A DNA stretch of 64,000 nt, from the NCBI RefSeq assembly GCF_016595245.1, contig NZ_JAENHM010000069.1:118563-182562 (forward strand), read 5' to 3'. The stretch comes from Azospirillum endophyticum (GTDB lineage Bacteria > Pseudomonadota > Alphaproteobacteria > Azospirillales > Azospirillaceae). The notes under the pieces are model-generated. The model ran no database searches, was not told the DNA's origin, and saw only the letters and a program-made list of their open reading frames with translations. Position 1 is the stretch's first letter; each line of letters starts with the position of its first letter. A program made the translations under genes and the position numbers. Shown in pieces: positions 41,214-48,881 of this stretch.

Positions 41214-42313
41214 CGCGGGAAATCCGTGGGAAAGGCGTCGGCTCCGCCAGGGGAGGTCCGGGCGGCGGTCTCGTTGCGCAACAGCAGCCAGAACAGGCCG
41301 CCGGGCAGCGACAGGACGGCGATCGACAACCCGATCAGCAACGAGACCAGAAGGGCCGCGTCGGCATCGAAGCCGAGCAGCGCGAAACCGGCGACCATTG
41401 CCCCCTCGCGCACGCCCCAGCCGCCGAGCGAGACGGGCAGGGCGGCGGCGACGATGGCGGCCGGCACGATGGCAAGCCCGTCCAGCCAGCCGAGCGGCAG
41501 GCCGACCGAGCGGGCGAAGAGGACGGTGGCGGCGATGGTGGCGAGATGGACGCCGATGCTGTGGCCCAGCGCCGCCCAGGCGGCGGAGGTGCCGGCCATG
41601 GCGCGCAGTTGCGCCACCGCGCCCCATGCGGTCCGGCCCAGGGCTCCATCGCGCAGCCGCTTCGGAAGAGGCAGCCGGTCGCGCGGGATGCGCCCGGCCA
41701 GCAGAAGCAGCCCCATGCCCACGGCCAGGACCAGCGCCCCGGCCAGCACGGTGCCGGCGACGGCGGGCGGCGCCACGGCGGCCAGATGCGGCAGCCCGAT
41801 CAGCCCGATCAGCACCACGCCCAGGAGCGCCATCAGCCGGTCGACCAGCAAGGCCAGCATCACCGGGCCGGCCGGATGGCCGAGCCGCCAGGTGAACCAG
41901 CCGCGCAGCAGGTCGGCCCCGACCGATCCCGGCAGGATCTGGCCGAGGAAGCCGCTCGCCATCTGCAGGCGGAAGGCGGTCCAGCGGGTCAGGGAGAAGC
42001 CGGCGGCCCGGCCGACCGCCCGCCACCGCTGCGAGGCGAAGGGCAGCGTCAGCGCCTTCATGGCGAAGCCGGCGGCGAACAGCCACGGATCGGCGGCCGA
42101 CAGGCGGGAGGCGATGCCCGGCCAATCGGCCCCGGCGGCGAGCGCGCCCAGGACCGCGACCGTCACCGCCAGCTTGGCCAGCATCGGCCACCGCCGTCCG
42201 GCCGACTTCCCCGGACCGGTTTTGCCCGGTTCCGGACCCGGCTCCGGGCCGGGGGCAGGATCGGGCTTCGCCGGCTGGGCGAAGGGGGTGTCGAGAAGAG
42301 CCTGAGCCATCAT
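41210..42313 (-). CDS. Flippase-like / lysylphosphatidylglycerol synthase TM-region protein
   Basis: A 367-residue membrane protein with about eight hydrophobic segments (for example LAKLAVTVAVLGALAAGA, VMLALLVDRLMALLGVVLIG, TVLAGALVLAVGMGLLLLAG, SLLIGLSIAVLSLPGGLFWL). LQMASGFLGQILPGSVGADLLRGW and LPVSLGGWGVREGAMV are the conserved loops of the LPG-synthase TM / UPF0104 (AglD-like) family (both quoted in part). The N-terminus is a Pro-rich cytosolic tail. Members cooperate with DPM-like glycosyltransferases in moving or using lipid-linked sugars, which matches the overlapping gene downstream. Start: ATG at 42313, directly followed by a second ATG. There is no MprF catalytic domain, so lysine transfer is not expected. 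Confidence 0.82.
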   Translation of the reverse strand: MMAQALLDTPFAQPAKPDPAPGPEPGPEPGKTGPGKSAGRRWPMLAKLAVTVAVLGALAAGADWPGIASRLSAADPWLFAAGFAMKALTLPFASQRWRAVGRAAGFSLTRWTAFRLQMASGFLGQILPGSVGADLLRGWFTWRLGHPAGPVMLALLVDRLMALLGVVLIGLIGLPHLAAVAPPAVAGTVLAGALVLAVGMGLLLLAGRIPRDRLPLPKRLRDGALGRTAWGAVAQLRAMAGTSAAWAALGHSIGVHLATIAATVLFARSVGLPLGWLDGLAIVPAAIVAAALPVSLGGWGVREGAMVAGFALLGFDADAALLVSLLIGLSIAVLSLPGGLFWLLLRNETAARTSPGGADAFPTDFPR

Positions 42314-42398
42314 CCCCGCATGGAAATCCGGGTGCCGCGGGACAGCGGCGCCGAACGGGCCGTTGTAACGGCTCACGCCCAGCTTGTCACCCGATCAG

Positions 42399-42426
42399 GC
42401 GGCAGAGGGCAGGCGGCAGAGGGCAG
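42399..42426. repeat. Two tandem 14-base repeats
   Basis: The unit GGCGGCAGAGGGCA occurs twice in direct succession in the short gap between the beta-helix gene and the flippase-like gene. It is low-complexity, and no function is apparent. Confidence 0.6.
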
Positions 42427-42444
42427 CGGGAAAAGGAATCCGGC

Positions 42445-45165
42445 TCACCCCATCCCGGCGGCGGCCAGCATGGCACTCTCCGGCTGCAGCCCGGCCGCAC
42501 GGGCAGGGACGGGACTCAGCGCCCGGCCCTCCTGCCGTCCATGCTGGATGTAATGCCACATCGCCGCAGTCAGGTCGCCGCCGGTGGCCGCCGCGACGTC
42601 GCCGTTGGCGGCCAGATAGGCCGAGGCGTTGAAGCCGGTCGTCCGTCCCTCTGCCCGGCCGCTGGTAAGGTAATGCATCTCCGCCGCCGTCCGGTCGGTG
42701 CCGAAGGCGGCGGCCAGGTCGCCGTTGGCGGCCAGATAGGCCGTGGGATTGAAGGTGACCGTCCGCCCCTCCGCCCGGCCGCTGGTGAGGTAATGCATCT
42801 CCGCCGCCGTCCGGTCGGTGCCGAAGGCGGCGGCCAGATCGCCGTAGGACGCGATGTAGGCCAGCGGATCGAAACTGGCCGCCCGTCCTTCCGCCCGGCC
42901 GCTGGTGATGTAGTGGATCTCGGCGCTCGTCCGGTCGGTGCCGAAAGCCGCGGCGAGGTCGCCGTAGGACGCGAGATAGGCCAGCGGATCGAAACTGGCC
43001 GCCCGTCCTTCCGCCCGGCCGCTGGTGATGTAATGGGCGGCAGCGGCATCGCCGTTGGTTCCGAAGGCGTTGGCGAGATCGCCGTAGGACGCGATGTAGG
43101 CCAGAGGGTCGAAATTGACCGTCCGCCCCTCCGCCCGGCCGCTGGCGGTGTAATGGGCAGCGCCGGCGGCGGCGTTGGCACCGAAGATGGCCGACAGGTC
43201 GGCATAGGAGGCGATGTAGGCCAGCGGCGAGAAGGCCGGCCCGGACGGGGCGACGGGCGCGCCGCCCGTGCCGACCGCCGAAGTAGCCCCGCCCCCCGAT
43301 CCTCCGCCCATCCCGGGGTTGGGGATCCCGGGCACCGTCAGCGGCGCGTATCCCATCCGCGCCCAGTCCAGGTCATGGATGCCCAGCGCCGCGGCCGCCC
43401 CGGCGCCGAGCCGGAAATCGCCGGCCGCCGGATTGGCGAACAGTCCCGACGACACCGTGTCGCCGCCGGTCAGCCCGCGGATCCCCTGCAGCAGGTTGCC
43501 GGTGACGCTGTAGGAGCCGGGGGTCCAGAATTCCCAGTAATCCACGCCGGTGGAGGAGGAAATGGCGTTGCCGGTCACCCTGTTGTTGGCGAGAAGCCCG
43601 ATGGTGCCGGCGCTCGGCACCCATTCCAGCCGGATGAAGCGTTCGCGTGGGTTGGTCAGGGTGGCGAAATTGTTGGTGACGGTGTTGGAATCGCCGCCAT
43701 GGATGAAGACACTGGCCCAGCCGGTGTTCTGGATGAAGTTGTCCTGGACGGTGACACCGTTGGCCATGTCGTCCAGATAGATGCCGAAGCTCTTCTGGCG
43801 GTCGAGCCAGCCCGACCCGTCGGTCGCCAGCCCGCCGACATCGCGGATGTCGTTGCCGCGGATGATCGTGCGGGTATCGACGTTGGACCGGCCCAGCATC
43901 TCGATGGCGCCGCCGTCCGCGGTCTCAGTCATCGTGTTGTAGAGGCGGTTGTATTCCACCACCGTATCGGTGTTGACGGTGGCGCCGTCCCAGTTCTTGA
44001 TCGAGATGCCGTAGCGCGTGCTGTTGCGGATGTCGTTGCCGGAGATCAGCGTACCGCTGGTGCCGTAGAGCTGGATGCCGGCGACGTCCTTCAGCACCTC
44101 GCCGATGTCGGAGAGGATGTTGGCGCTGATGCGGTTGCCGTTGCTGCCGTAGGTGACCTTGATTCCGCCGGCCCCCAGATGCTCCATCCGGTTGGCCTCG
44201 ATGACATTGCCGGACGAGCCGGTCAGCGTCATCGCGGTGCCGGCATTGACGAAGCGGTTGCCGGCGATGCTGTTGCCCGACGCATTGGTCAGCGTCAGGG
44301 CCGAGCCGTCCCAGGTTGTATCGGCGAAGGTCAGCCCCTGCAGGGTGACGCCGCTCGCCCCGTTCAGCGCCAGCAGCGTGCCCAGCCGCGCCACCACCGC
44401 CCCTTGGGCCAGGAGGGTGCCGGGGTCCTGCGGCTTCACCACCAGCCGGCCGGTCTCGGCCTGCCAAGCGAATTCGCCGGCGTCGCGAATGAAGGCGTCG
44501 TCGTTGAGCAGGCGATAGGTGCCGCCGCCGCGCAGAGCGTATTTCACCCCTTGCGTGAAGGTGATCGTCCGGCTGCCGGCATCGGCGGCGGCAACGCCGA
44601 CGATGTTGTCGGACAGCCGCTCGGTGTCGAAGGTCTGGACCATCGTGCCGGGCTGGATCCCAGCGGCCAGCACCGCCGCCATCGCCCCGTCGCCGGCGCC
44701 GACGCGCAGGCTGGTCTTGCTGGCGCCGCCGGCCGCCGCCTCCAGGACCGACCACCCCGACTTGGCGTCGCCGGCGTTCCAGTCGCCGGTCTGCGCCACC
44801 TTCTGCCGCACCCCGCCGATGGAGAGGTCGAGCCCCGTCGCGGAGGTCGCCGCGGCATAGAGACCGCCGCCGATGGCGGTGAAGCCGCCGACCCGCTCGC
44901 CGCCGCTGAAGACCGGCGTCTCGCCCGGAAAGGCCATGATGCGCACGCCGTTGTCGGCCCCGGTCAGCGTGACCGTGCGCGCCATGGCATAGGTGCCGCC
45001 GCGCACATAGGTGTCGCGGATGCCGGTCGCCCGCATCGCGCCCTGGGCGCGCTCCAGCGTGGCGAAGGGACCGTCGGTGCCGTCGGCATTGGGTGCCGCC
45101 AGACGTCCCGACCAGGAATCGTTGCCGTTGGTCGCGACGTAGAATGCCTGCTGCGTGTCTGTCAT
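42445..45165 (-). CDS. Parallel beta-helix protein with six C-terminal 40-residue repeats
   Basis: A 906-residue protein without a signal peptide. The N-terminus FYVATNGNDSWSGRLAAP and GPFATLERAQGAM mark right-handed beta-helix proteins acting on or binding polysaccharide; the helix covers about residues 5-620, with Asn-rich turns (GNSIAGNRFVNAG, GNRISANILSDIG). A linker leads to six repeats of about 40 residues (about residues 645-884), consensus FDPLAYIASYGDLAAAFG then HY and SGRAEGR. The same repeat occurs in the RTX proteins and the small anchored protein of this window, so export by the nearby type I system is plausible. Lyase or depolymerase activity is possible, but no catalytic site could be assigned. 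The ATG at 45165 has AAGG ten bases upstream. Confidence 0.82.
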   Translation of the reverse strand: MTDTQQAFYVATNGNDSWSGRLAAPNADGTDGPFATLERAQGAMRATGIRDTYVRGGTYAMARTVTLTGADNGVRIMAFPGETPVFSGGERVGGFTAIGGGLYAAATSATGLDLSIGGVRQKVAQTGDWNAGDAKSGWSVLEAAAGGASKTSLRVGAGDGAMAAVLAAGIQPGTMVQTFDTERLSDNIVGVAAADAGSRTITFTQGVKYALRGGGTYRLLNDDAFIRDAGEFAWQAETGRLVVKPQDPGTLLAQGAVVARLGTLLALNGASGVTLQGLTFADTTWDGSALTLTNASGNSIAGNRFVNAGTAMTLTGSSGNVIEANRMEHLGAGGIKVTYGSNGNRISANILSDIGEVLKDVAGIQLYGTSGTLISGNDIRNSTRYGISIKNWDGATVNTDTVVEYNRLYNTMTETADGGAIEMLGRSNVDTRTIIRGNDIRDVGGLATDGSGWLDRQKSFGIYLDDMANGVTVQDNFIQNTGWASVFIHGGDSNTVTNNFATLTNPRERFIRLEWVPSAGTIGLLANNRVTGNAISSSTGVDYWEFWTPGSYSVTGNLLQGIRGLTGGDTVSSGLFANPAAGDFRLGAGAAAALGIHDLDWARMGYAPLTVPGIPNPGMGGGSGGGATSAVGTGGAPVAPSGPAFSPLAYIASYADLSAIFGANAAAGAAHYTASGRAEGRTVNFDPLAYIASYGDLANAFGTNGDAAAAHYITSGRAEGRAASFDPLAYLASYGDLAAAFGTDRTSAEIHYITSGRAEGRAASFDPLAYIASYGDLAAAFGTDRTAAEMHYLTSGRAEGRTVTFNPTAYLAANGDLAAAFGTDRTAAEMHYLTSGRAEGRTTGFNASAYLAANGDVAAATGGDLTAAMWHYIQHGRQEGRALSPVPARAAGLQPESAMLAAAGMG
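42516..43231 (-). repeat. Six tandem 120-base coding repeats
   Basis: The 3' part of the beta-helix gene is a direct repeat with an exact 120-base period; for example the word gctggt recurs at 42661, 42781, 42901 and 43021, each in the same context. The units encode the 40-residue repeat of this protein. Central units are nearly identical at DNA level, so copy number may vary by recombination. Confidence 0.9.
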
Positions 45166-45346
45166 TGCCGGATTGCCTTGCCGATATGCCGGCAATCTCA
45201 CGCCATCGACACTTAATAAAGAGGTACAACTATCCTTTCGAAGGTACACTTTCGCGCGGAAATGCGGTGTTCATTTCGTGACAAATGCTTACGCCTCTGC
45301 AGTTGTCACTTGCTCACCCTGTACGTTCCTATCCCGCTCAACCCGG
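45166..45346 (-). promoter_or_regulatory. Upstream region of the beta-helix gene
   Basis: A 181-base gap between the M23 peptidase stop and the beta-helix start, both on the minus strand. It is AT-richer than the genes (45205-45300) and contains two copies of GGTACA 25 bases apart (45221 and 45246), a possible direct-repeat operator. The promoter of the beta-helix gene probably lies here. Confidence 0.4.
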
Positions 45347-46411
45347 TCAGCGCAGCTCCACCCGCCGCTCCTCCCGCAGCATTGTCTCGTCGCCATGGCG
45401 GACGGTCACCGTCACCCGGTAGGCCCCCGACGTCCAGGGACCGGAAGCGGACTTCTTCACCTCCGAGCCGAAGAACAGCACGGCCAGCGGACGCGGCACG
45501 GCGCCCTCGTTGCGGAACAGGCGGCGGCCGTCGGGGCCGCTCACCTCCAGGGTCACCCGGTCGCCCTGCCGCCCGCCCATCAACTCCGCCCATACTCCCA
45601 GCACCGGAGTATCGGCCGGCAAGGACCGGCCATCATGGCTCCCGCCATAGCCGCCATCCCGCGCCACCTCCGCCCTCGGTGCCTCGGGCGCGAGACCGGC
45701 GCCGAGCAGGGCGCTGGGCCGGTAGGCGAGGGTACGACGCGCCTCGGCGCTCCACAGCGTGCCCGGTGGAACCGGTGCGGCCCCCTGATCGGTGGGGCAG
45801 GCCGGCGCCTCGCCGGTCCCGGTCTCCTTGCCGGTATAGGGGTCGAGGGTACGGCCGTCATGGCGGATGCCGAAATCGACATGGGGGAACTCGGTCCTGC
45901 CCGACAGCCCGACCTGGGCCAGCGGCGTTCCCGCCTCCACCCGGTCGCCCAGGCTGACTGCGATGCTGCCGCGCTTCAAGTGGCTGTACTGGGTTTCCCA
46001 GCCATTGCCATGGTCGACCACCACCGCATTGCCGGCCTCCCGCCCGGCCGGCGCCCCGCCGCTCTGGCGGATGCTGACATCTTCCATCCCGTCGCGCACG
46101 CGGGCCACCGTGCCGGCGGCGGCGGCCACCACCGCCACCCCGCGCCGCATCGCCTCCAAATCGGTCAAGCGGAAATCGGTGCCCTTGTGCCCGTCATAGG
46201 TCAGCCGTCCGCAGGCGAAGTCCCGCATTCCCGGCCCCGGATCGGCATCGACATAGTTCTGGACGAAGCAGTCCGCCCCGATCCGGCAGCGCACCGGCAC
46301 TTCCAGCACCGGCGCACCGACGGGAAGGGTGGCGGCAGGATCGGCAAAGGCCGTAGACGGTAGGAAGGCCAGGGTAGCGAGACCCCAGTGATATCGGACC
46401 GGCACCCTCAA
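45347..46411 (-). CDS. Secreted M23-family (LytM) peptidase-like protein
   Basis: About 354 residues. A signal peptide (VPVRYHWGLATLAFLPSTAFA) precedes the mature part, so it is exported. The LytM fold is seen in GHKGTDFRL (first His and Asp zinc ligands), NAVVVDHGNGWETQYSHLKRG (quoted in part) and FPHVDFGIRHDG. The last motif is His-x-Asp instead of the usual His-x-His, so one zinc ligand is changed or the protein is a non-catalytic binder. The C-terminal 120 residues form a beta-rich domain. The start is uncertain: TTG at 46411 has AAGGA six bases upstream and places the signal peptide correctly; an ATG at 46492 would add 27 residues in front. Cleavage of cell-wall cross-links is the likely role of the family. 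Confidence 0.75.
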   Translation of the reverse strand: MRVPVRYHWGLATLAFLPSTAFADPAATLPVGAPVLEVPVRCRIGADCFVQNYVDADPGPGMRDFACGRLTYDGHKGTDFRLTDLEAMRRGVAVVAAAAGTVARVRDGMEDVSIRQSGGAPAGREAGNAVVVDHGNGWETQYSHLKRGSIAVSLGDRVEAGTPLAQVGLSGRTEFPHVDFGIRHDGRTLDPYTGKETGTGEAPACPTDQGAAPVPPGTLWSAEARRTLAYRPSALLGAGLAPEAPRAEVARDGGYGGSHDGRSLPADTPVLGVWAELMGGRQGDRVTLEVSGPDGRRLFRNEGAVPRPLAVLFFGSEVKKSASGPWTSGAYRVTVTVRHGDETMLREERRVELR

Positions 46412-46551
46412 CCAAAATCCTTGCCAAACCCCTCGCACAATGCGGCTCCATTTTGCTTGATCGCCCCCAACAGGTGGGATGCCGAAGGACATGGGCCAAT
46501 CTCTAACGGCTCCCTTTTGCAATAGACATTGCAAAGAGCAATAATTTTGCT
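46412..46551. promoter_or_regulatory. Divergent region between M23 peptidase and toxin-antitoxin operon
   Basis: About 140 bases (or 59 if the longer M23 start is used) separate the two divergent units. A dyad ttgcaa-tagaca-ttgcaa lies at 46516-46533, close before the toxin gene. Toxin-antitoxin operons are normally repressed by their own antitoxin, so this repeated TTGCAA is a candidate operator. Confidence 0.4.
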
Positions 46552-46806
46552 ATGCACACGATCAGATACACCGCCGCCGTTTTGAAGGCTTTGCGTCGGA
46601 TACCACGCAATGTCGCGGATCTGATCCGTCAAAAAATGCAGGAAGTAGCAGCAGAATCAGCAACGACCCGAAGCGTAAAGAAGCTCAAGGGCCGCGACGG
46701 CTATCGGCTCCGTGTCGGAGACTGGCGGGTCGTCTACGACATCGAAGATGGGGCTCTGGTGTTGATCGTGATCGATGTTGGACCGAGAGGAGGCATTTAT
46801 GACTAG
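46552..46806 (+). CDS. RelE/ParE-family toxin
   Basis: An 84-residue protein with the RelE pattern: HTIRYTAAVLKALRRIPRNV at the N-terminus, KKLKGRDGYRLRVGDWRVVYDI in the middle (quoted in part) and VLIVIDVGPRGGIYD at the end, including the basic and aromatic residues used to cut mRNA in the ribosome. It is encoded first and its stop overlaps the antitoxin ATG by eight bases, so toxin and antitoxin are coupled. Toxin-first order is like HigBA, although the protein sequence is RelE-like. It inhibits growth under stress when the antitoxin is degraded; here it may mainly stabilise the locus. Confidence 0.92.
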   Translation: MHTIRYTAAVLKALRRIPRNVADLIRQKMQEVAAESATTRSVKKLKGRDGYRLRVGDWRVVYDIEDGALVLIVIDVGPRGGIYD

Positions 46807-47167
46807 TCCGGCGCAGATCATCCGCGACGGCAACGGCAAAGCCGCCTTCGCCGTGCTGCCTATTGCCGAATATGAACGCCTGCTGGAGGCCGCCGACGAA
46901 GCCGCCGCAATCCAGGCTTACGATGCCTACCGAAGTTCCTCTCCGGAAACCTTTCCCGACGAGGTCGCAGCACGGCTGCTGGAGGGAGAGCATCCTGTGA
47001 AAGTGTTCCGCGACCACCGCGCCCTGACGCAGACCCAACTCGCCGAAGCCGCCGGCCTCAAGCAGTCCTACGTCTCGCAGATCGAGGCCGGCACGCGGAA
47101 TGGCTCGGTAGACGCCTTAAAGCGCATCGCCGAAGCTCTGCGCGTGGAGTTGGACGACCTGATCTGA
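46799..47167 (+). CDS. Antitoxin with Phd-like N-terminus and XRE-type HTH domain
   Basis: A 122-residue antitoxin. Residues about 1-60 look like a Phd/YefM-type segment (KAAFAVLPIAEYERLLEAAD), which would bind the toxin. Residues about 62-118 are an XRE helix-turn-helix (LTQTQLAEAAGLKQSYVSQIEAGTRNGSVDAL, quoted in part from residue 75), which would bind the operator. In many RelE systems only one of the two is present, so this is a compact fusion of toxin-binding and DNA-binding parts. The ATG at 46799 overlaps the toxin stop. It should repress its own operon. An 11-base-pair hairpin follows the stop. Confidence 0.88.
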   Translation: MTSPAQIIRDGNGKAAFAVLPIAEYERLLEAADEAAAIQAYDAYRSSSPETFPDEVAARLLEGEHPVKVFRDHRALTQTQLAEAAGLKQSYVSQIEAGTRNGSVDALKRIAEALRVELDDLI

Positions 47168-47176
47168 TCTCTTGCA

Positions 47177-47202
47177 CCTCTTATGCGACGGCGCATAAGA
47201 GG
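47177..47202. terminator. Perfect 11-base-pair hairpin after the toxin-antitoxin operon
   Basis: Arms CCTCTTATGCG (47177-47187) and its exact complement (47192-47202) enclose a four-base loop. It begins ten bases after the antitoxin stop. No T run follows on the plus strand, so it may be a terminator that needs another factor, an mRNA 3'-end stabiliser, or an operator. Confidence 0.6.
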
Positions 47203-47311
47203 CACCGCGTCCGAAATCCGCCCCGTCCTTATCATCCCAAGGCCACATCGCCAGCCGCCATACTCCGCTCCGCATCTTCATCACCGACGGCAGCAGGACG
47301 GGACCGACAGC

Positions 47312-48757
47312 ATGGCGAACAGCACCTACACCGGCCGGGGCCAGACGGTCGTCGTCATCGACAGCGGCTGGTCGCCGACCTGGGAGAATGCCGCGCGCGT
47401 GGTCTACCAGCACGACTATGCCGACAACGACGCCGACGCGCGCAATCCCAACGCCGACACCCATGGCGGGCTGGTGACGTCCCGCATCCTGTCGCAGGCG
47501 CCGGACGTCGACATCATCGCGCTGAAGGTGATGCCGGACGGCGCCACCACCGCGTCGGGGACGGCGATCGAGCAGGCGCTGCAATGGGTCGTCGCCCATG
47601 CGTCGGACTACAACGTCGTCGGCGTCAACCTGTCGCTGGCCGGCGGCTCCGCCTCGTCGGAGACGACGACGATCCTGTCGGACGAACTGGCGAGCCTCGC
47701 CGCCAAGCGGGTGCTGGTGTCGGCCGCCGCCGGCAATGCCGGGCAGAACGGGACGGCGACCGACGTGTCCTATTTCGCCGCCGATCACAACAGCATCTGC
47801 GTCAGCGCGTCGGGCGGCGACGGCACCATGCCGGGCTGGGCCCAGCGCAATCCGGGCATCACCGACCTCTGCGCCGACGGCACCGACATCCGGCTGACCG
47901 ATCTGGCCGGGCGGACGCTGACGGCCAACGGCTCCTCCTTCGCCACCCCGACGGTGACCGCCGCCGTGGCGCTCGCCCAGCAGGAGGCCGTGGCCCTGCG
48001 CGGCAGCGCCCTGACCCAGGACGAGTTCCTGTCGCTGGCCAGGCAAACCGGGACGCCGATCGCCGGCACCGGCTACACCGACCTCGACACCCAGGCGCTG
48101 CTGACCAAGATCGGCCAGCTCTATGGCACGACGGCGCCGGACCCGGCCCCGCATCCCGGCGCCCCGGCGACCACCATCGCCTCCATCCTGGTGAACGCCA
48201 AGGGCACGGCGGCGGCCGGGGTGAACGCCCATTTCACCCTGCTGGTCGACGGCCATGCCGTCGGCGGCGCCACGGTGGGCAGCGCGGCCAAGAATTACGC
48301 CTTCACCGCCACCGTGTCGGCCGACAGCGCCCACAAGGTGCAGGTTCAGTACGACAATGACGGCTTCGCCGGCGGCCAGGACCGCAACCTGTTCGTCAAC
48401 AGCGTCAGCGTCAACGGCCACGGCTATGCCGCCACCGACGCCGCGGTGACCTACGACAAGGGCGCGCTCGACGGGCGCGACGTGGTCAAGGGCCAAAGCG
48501 GGATGTGGTGGAACGGCACGCTGGTGGTCGCCGCCGAAAAGAGCCTGTTCGCCGCCCAGGCGCAGGTGGCGGAGCTTCAGGCCAGCGACCTGCTGGGCCA
48601 CGCCGTATCGGCCGATGCGGCATCGCATGGGACATCGAACGCGGTGGCCGATGTCGCCGGCTGGACGCCGGAACTGCTCCCGGCCTTCCAGTATGCCGAC
48701 CATGGCCTGCACGCCTGGTACGACGGCCACGACATGGCGCATGGCATGGCGGCGTAA
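47312..48757 (+). CDS. Subtilisin-family (S8) peptidase with C-terminal carbohydrate-binding domain
   Basis: A 481-residue protein. The S8 triad is complete: Asp17 (VVVIDSGW), His51 (DTHGGLVTS) and Ser209 (GSSFATPTVTAA), with Asn142 for the oxyanion hole. It has no signal peptide and no prodomain, unlike normal secreted subtilisins, which fits type I secretion. Residues about 280-370 resemble the xylan-binding CBM36/60 group (HFTLLVDGHAVGGATVG; VQYDNDGFAGGQDRNLFVN), a calcium-dependent sugar-binding domain; this would hold the protease on a glycan. The last 90 residues are unassigned. The next genes on the other strand are the type I transporter. No RTX nonapeptides occur in it, so the secretion route is inference. 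Confidence 0.85.
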   Translation: MANSTYTGRGQTVVVIDSGWSPTWENAARVVYQHDYADNDADARNPNADTHGGLVTSRILSQAPDVDIIALKVMPDGATTASGTAIEQALQWVVAHASDYNVVGVNLSLAGGSASSETTTILSDELASLAAKRVLVSAAAGNAGQNGTATDVSYFAADHNSICVSASGGDGTMPGWAQRNPGITDLCADGTDIRLTDLAGRTLTANGSSFATPTVTAAVALAQQEAVALRGSALTQDEFLSLARQTGTPIAGTGYTDLDTQALLTKIGQLYGTTAPDPAPHPGAPATTIASILVNAKGTAAAGVNAHFTLLVDGHAVGGATVGSAAKNYAFTATVSADSAHKVQVQYDNDGFAGGQDRNLFVNSVSVNGHGYAATDAAVTYDKGALDGRDVVKGQSGMWWNGTLVVAAEKSLFAAQAQVAELQASDLLGHAVSADAASHGTSNAVADVAGWTPELLPAFQYADHGLHAWYDGHDMAHGMAA

Positions 48758-48779
48758 CGAGGCCGATACGGATGGGAGC

Positions 48780-48862
48780 CCCTCTTCCCCGCTCACGCGC
48801 AAACTTTGTTTGCGCTGACGCGACAGGCGGACCTCCGGTCCGCCGAAAGCGGGGAGAGGGGG
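48780..48862. repeat. REP-like nested palindromic element
   Basis: Between the convergent S8 and HlyD genes lie two perfect hairpins, GCGCAAAC-TTT-GTTTGCGC (48797-48815) and GGCGGACC-TCC-GGTCCGCC (48826-48844), enclosed by an outer stem of CCCCGCT (48787-48793 region) with AGCGGGG (48849-48856 region). The fold would be a three-way junction. It looks like an intergenic REP/BIME-type element, or a structured bidirectional terminator without T runs. Confidence 0.7.
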
Positions 48863-48881
48863 ATTTTACCGGATTACGGCC

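Noticed and set aside
39687..42191. One 834-residue fusion of the flippase-like gene and the methyltransferase-GT2 gene
   Set aside because: The upstream part of that frame is an antisense-like Arg/Gly-rich reading of the membrane protein gene; the real proteins overlap by only four bases in different frames.
41210..42313. MprF-type lysyl-phosphatidylglycerol synthase
   Set aside because: Only the membrane part is present; the soluble catalytic domain is missing, so a flippase-like role with the GT2 partner is more likely.
42399..42426. The 14-base tandem repeat as a regulatory iteron
   Set aside because: Only two copies, low complexity, no replication or partition genes nearby.
42516..43231. 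The regular 120-base repeats as a CRISPR array
   Set aside because: Units are fully coding, in frame and have no short repeat/unique spacer structure; no cas genes are near.
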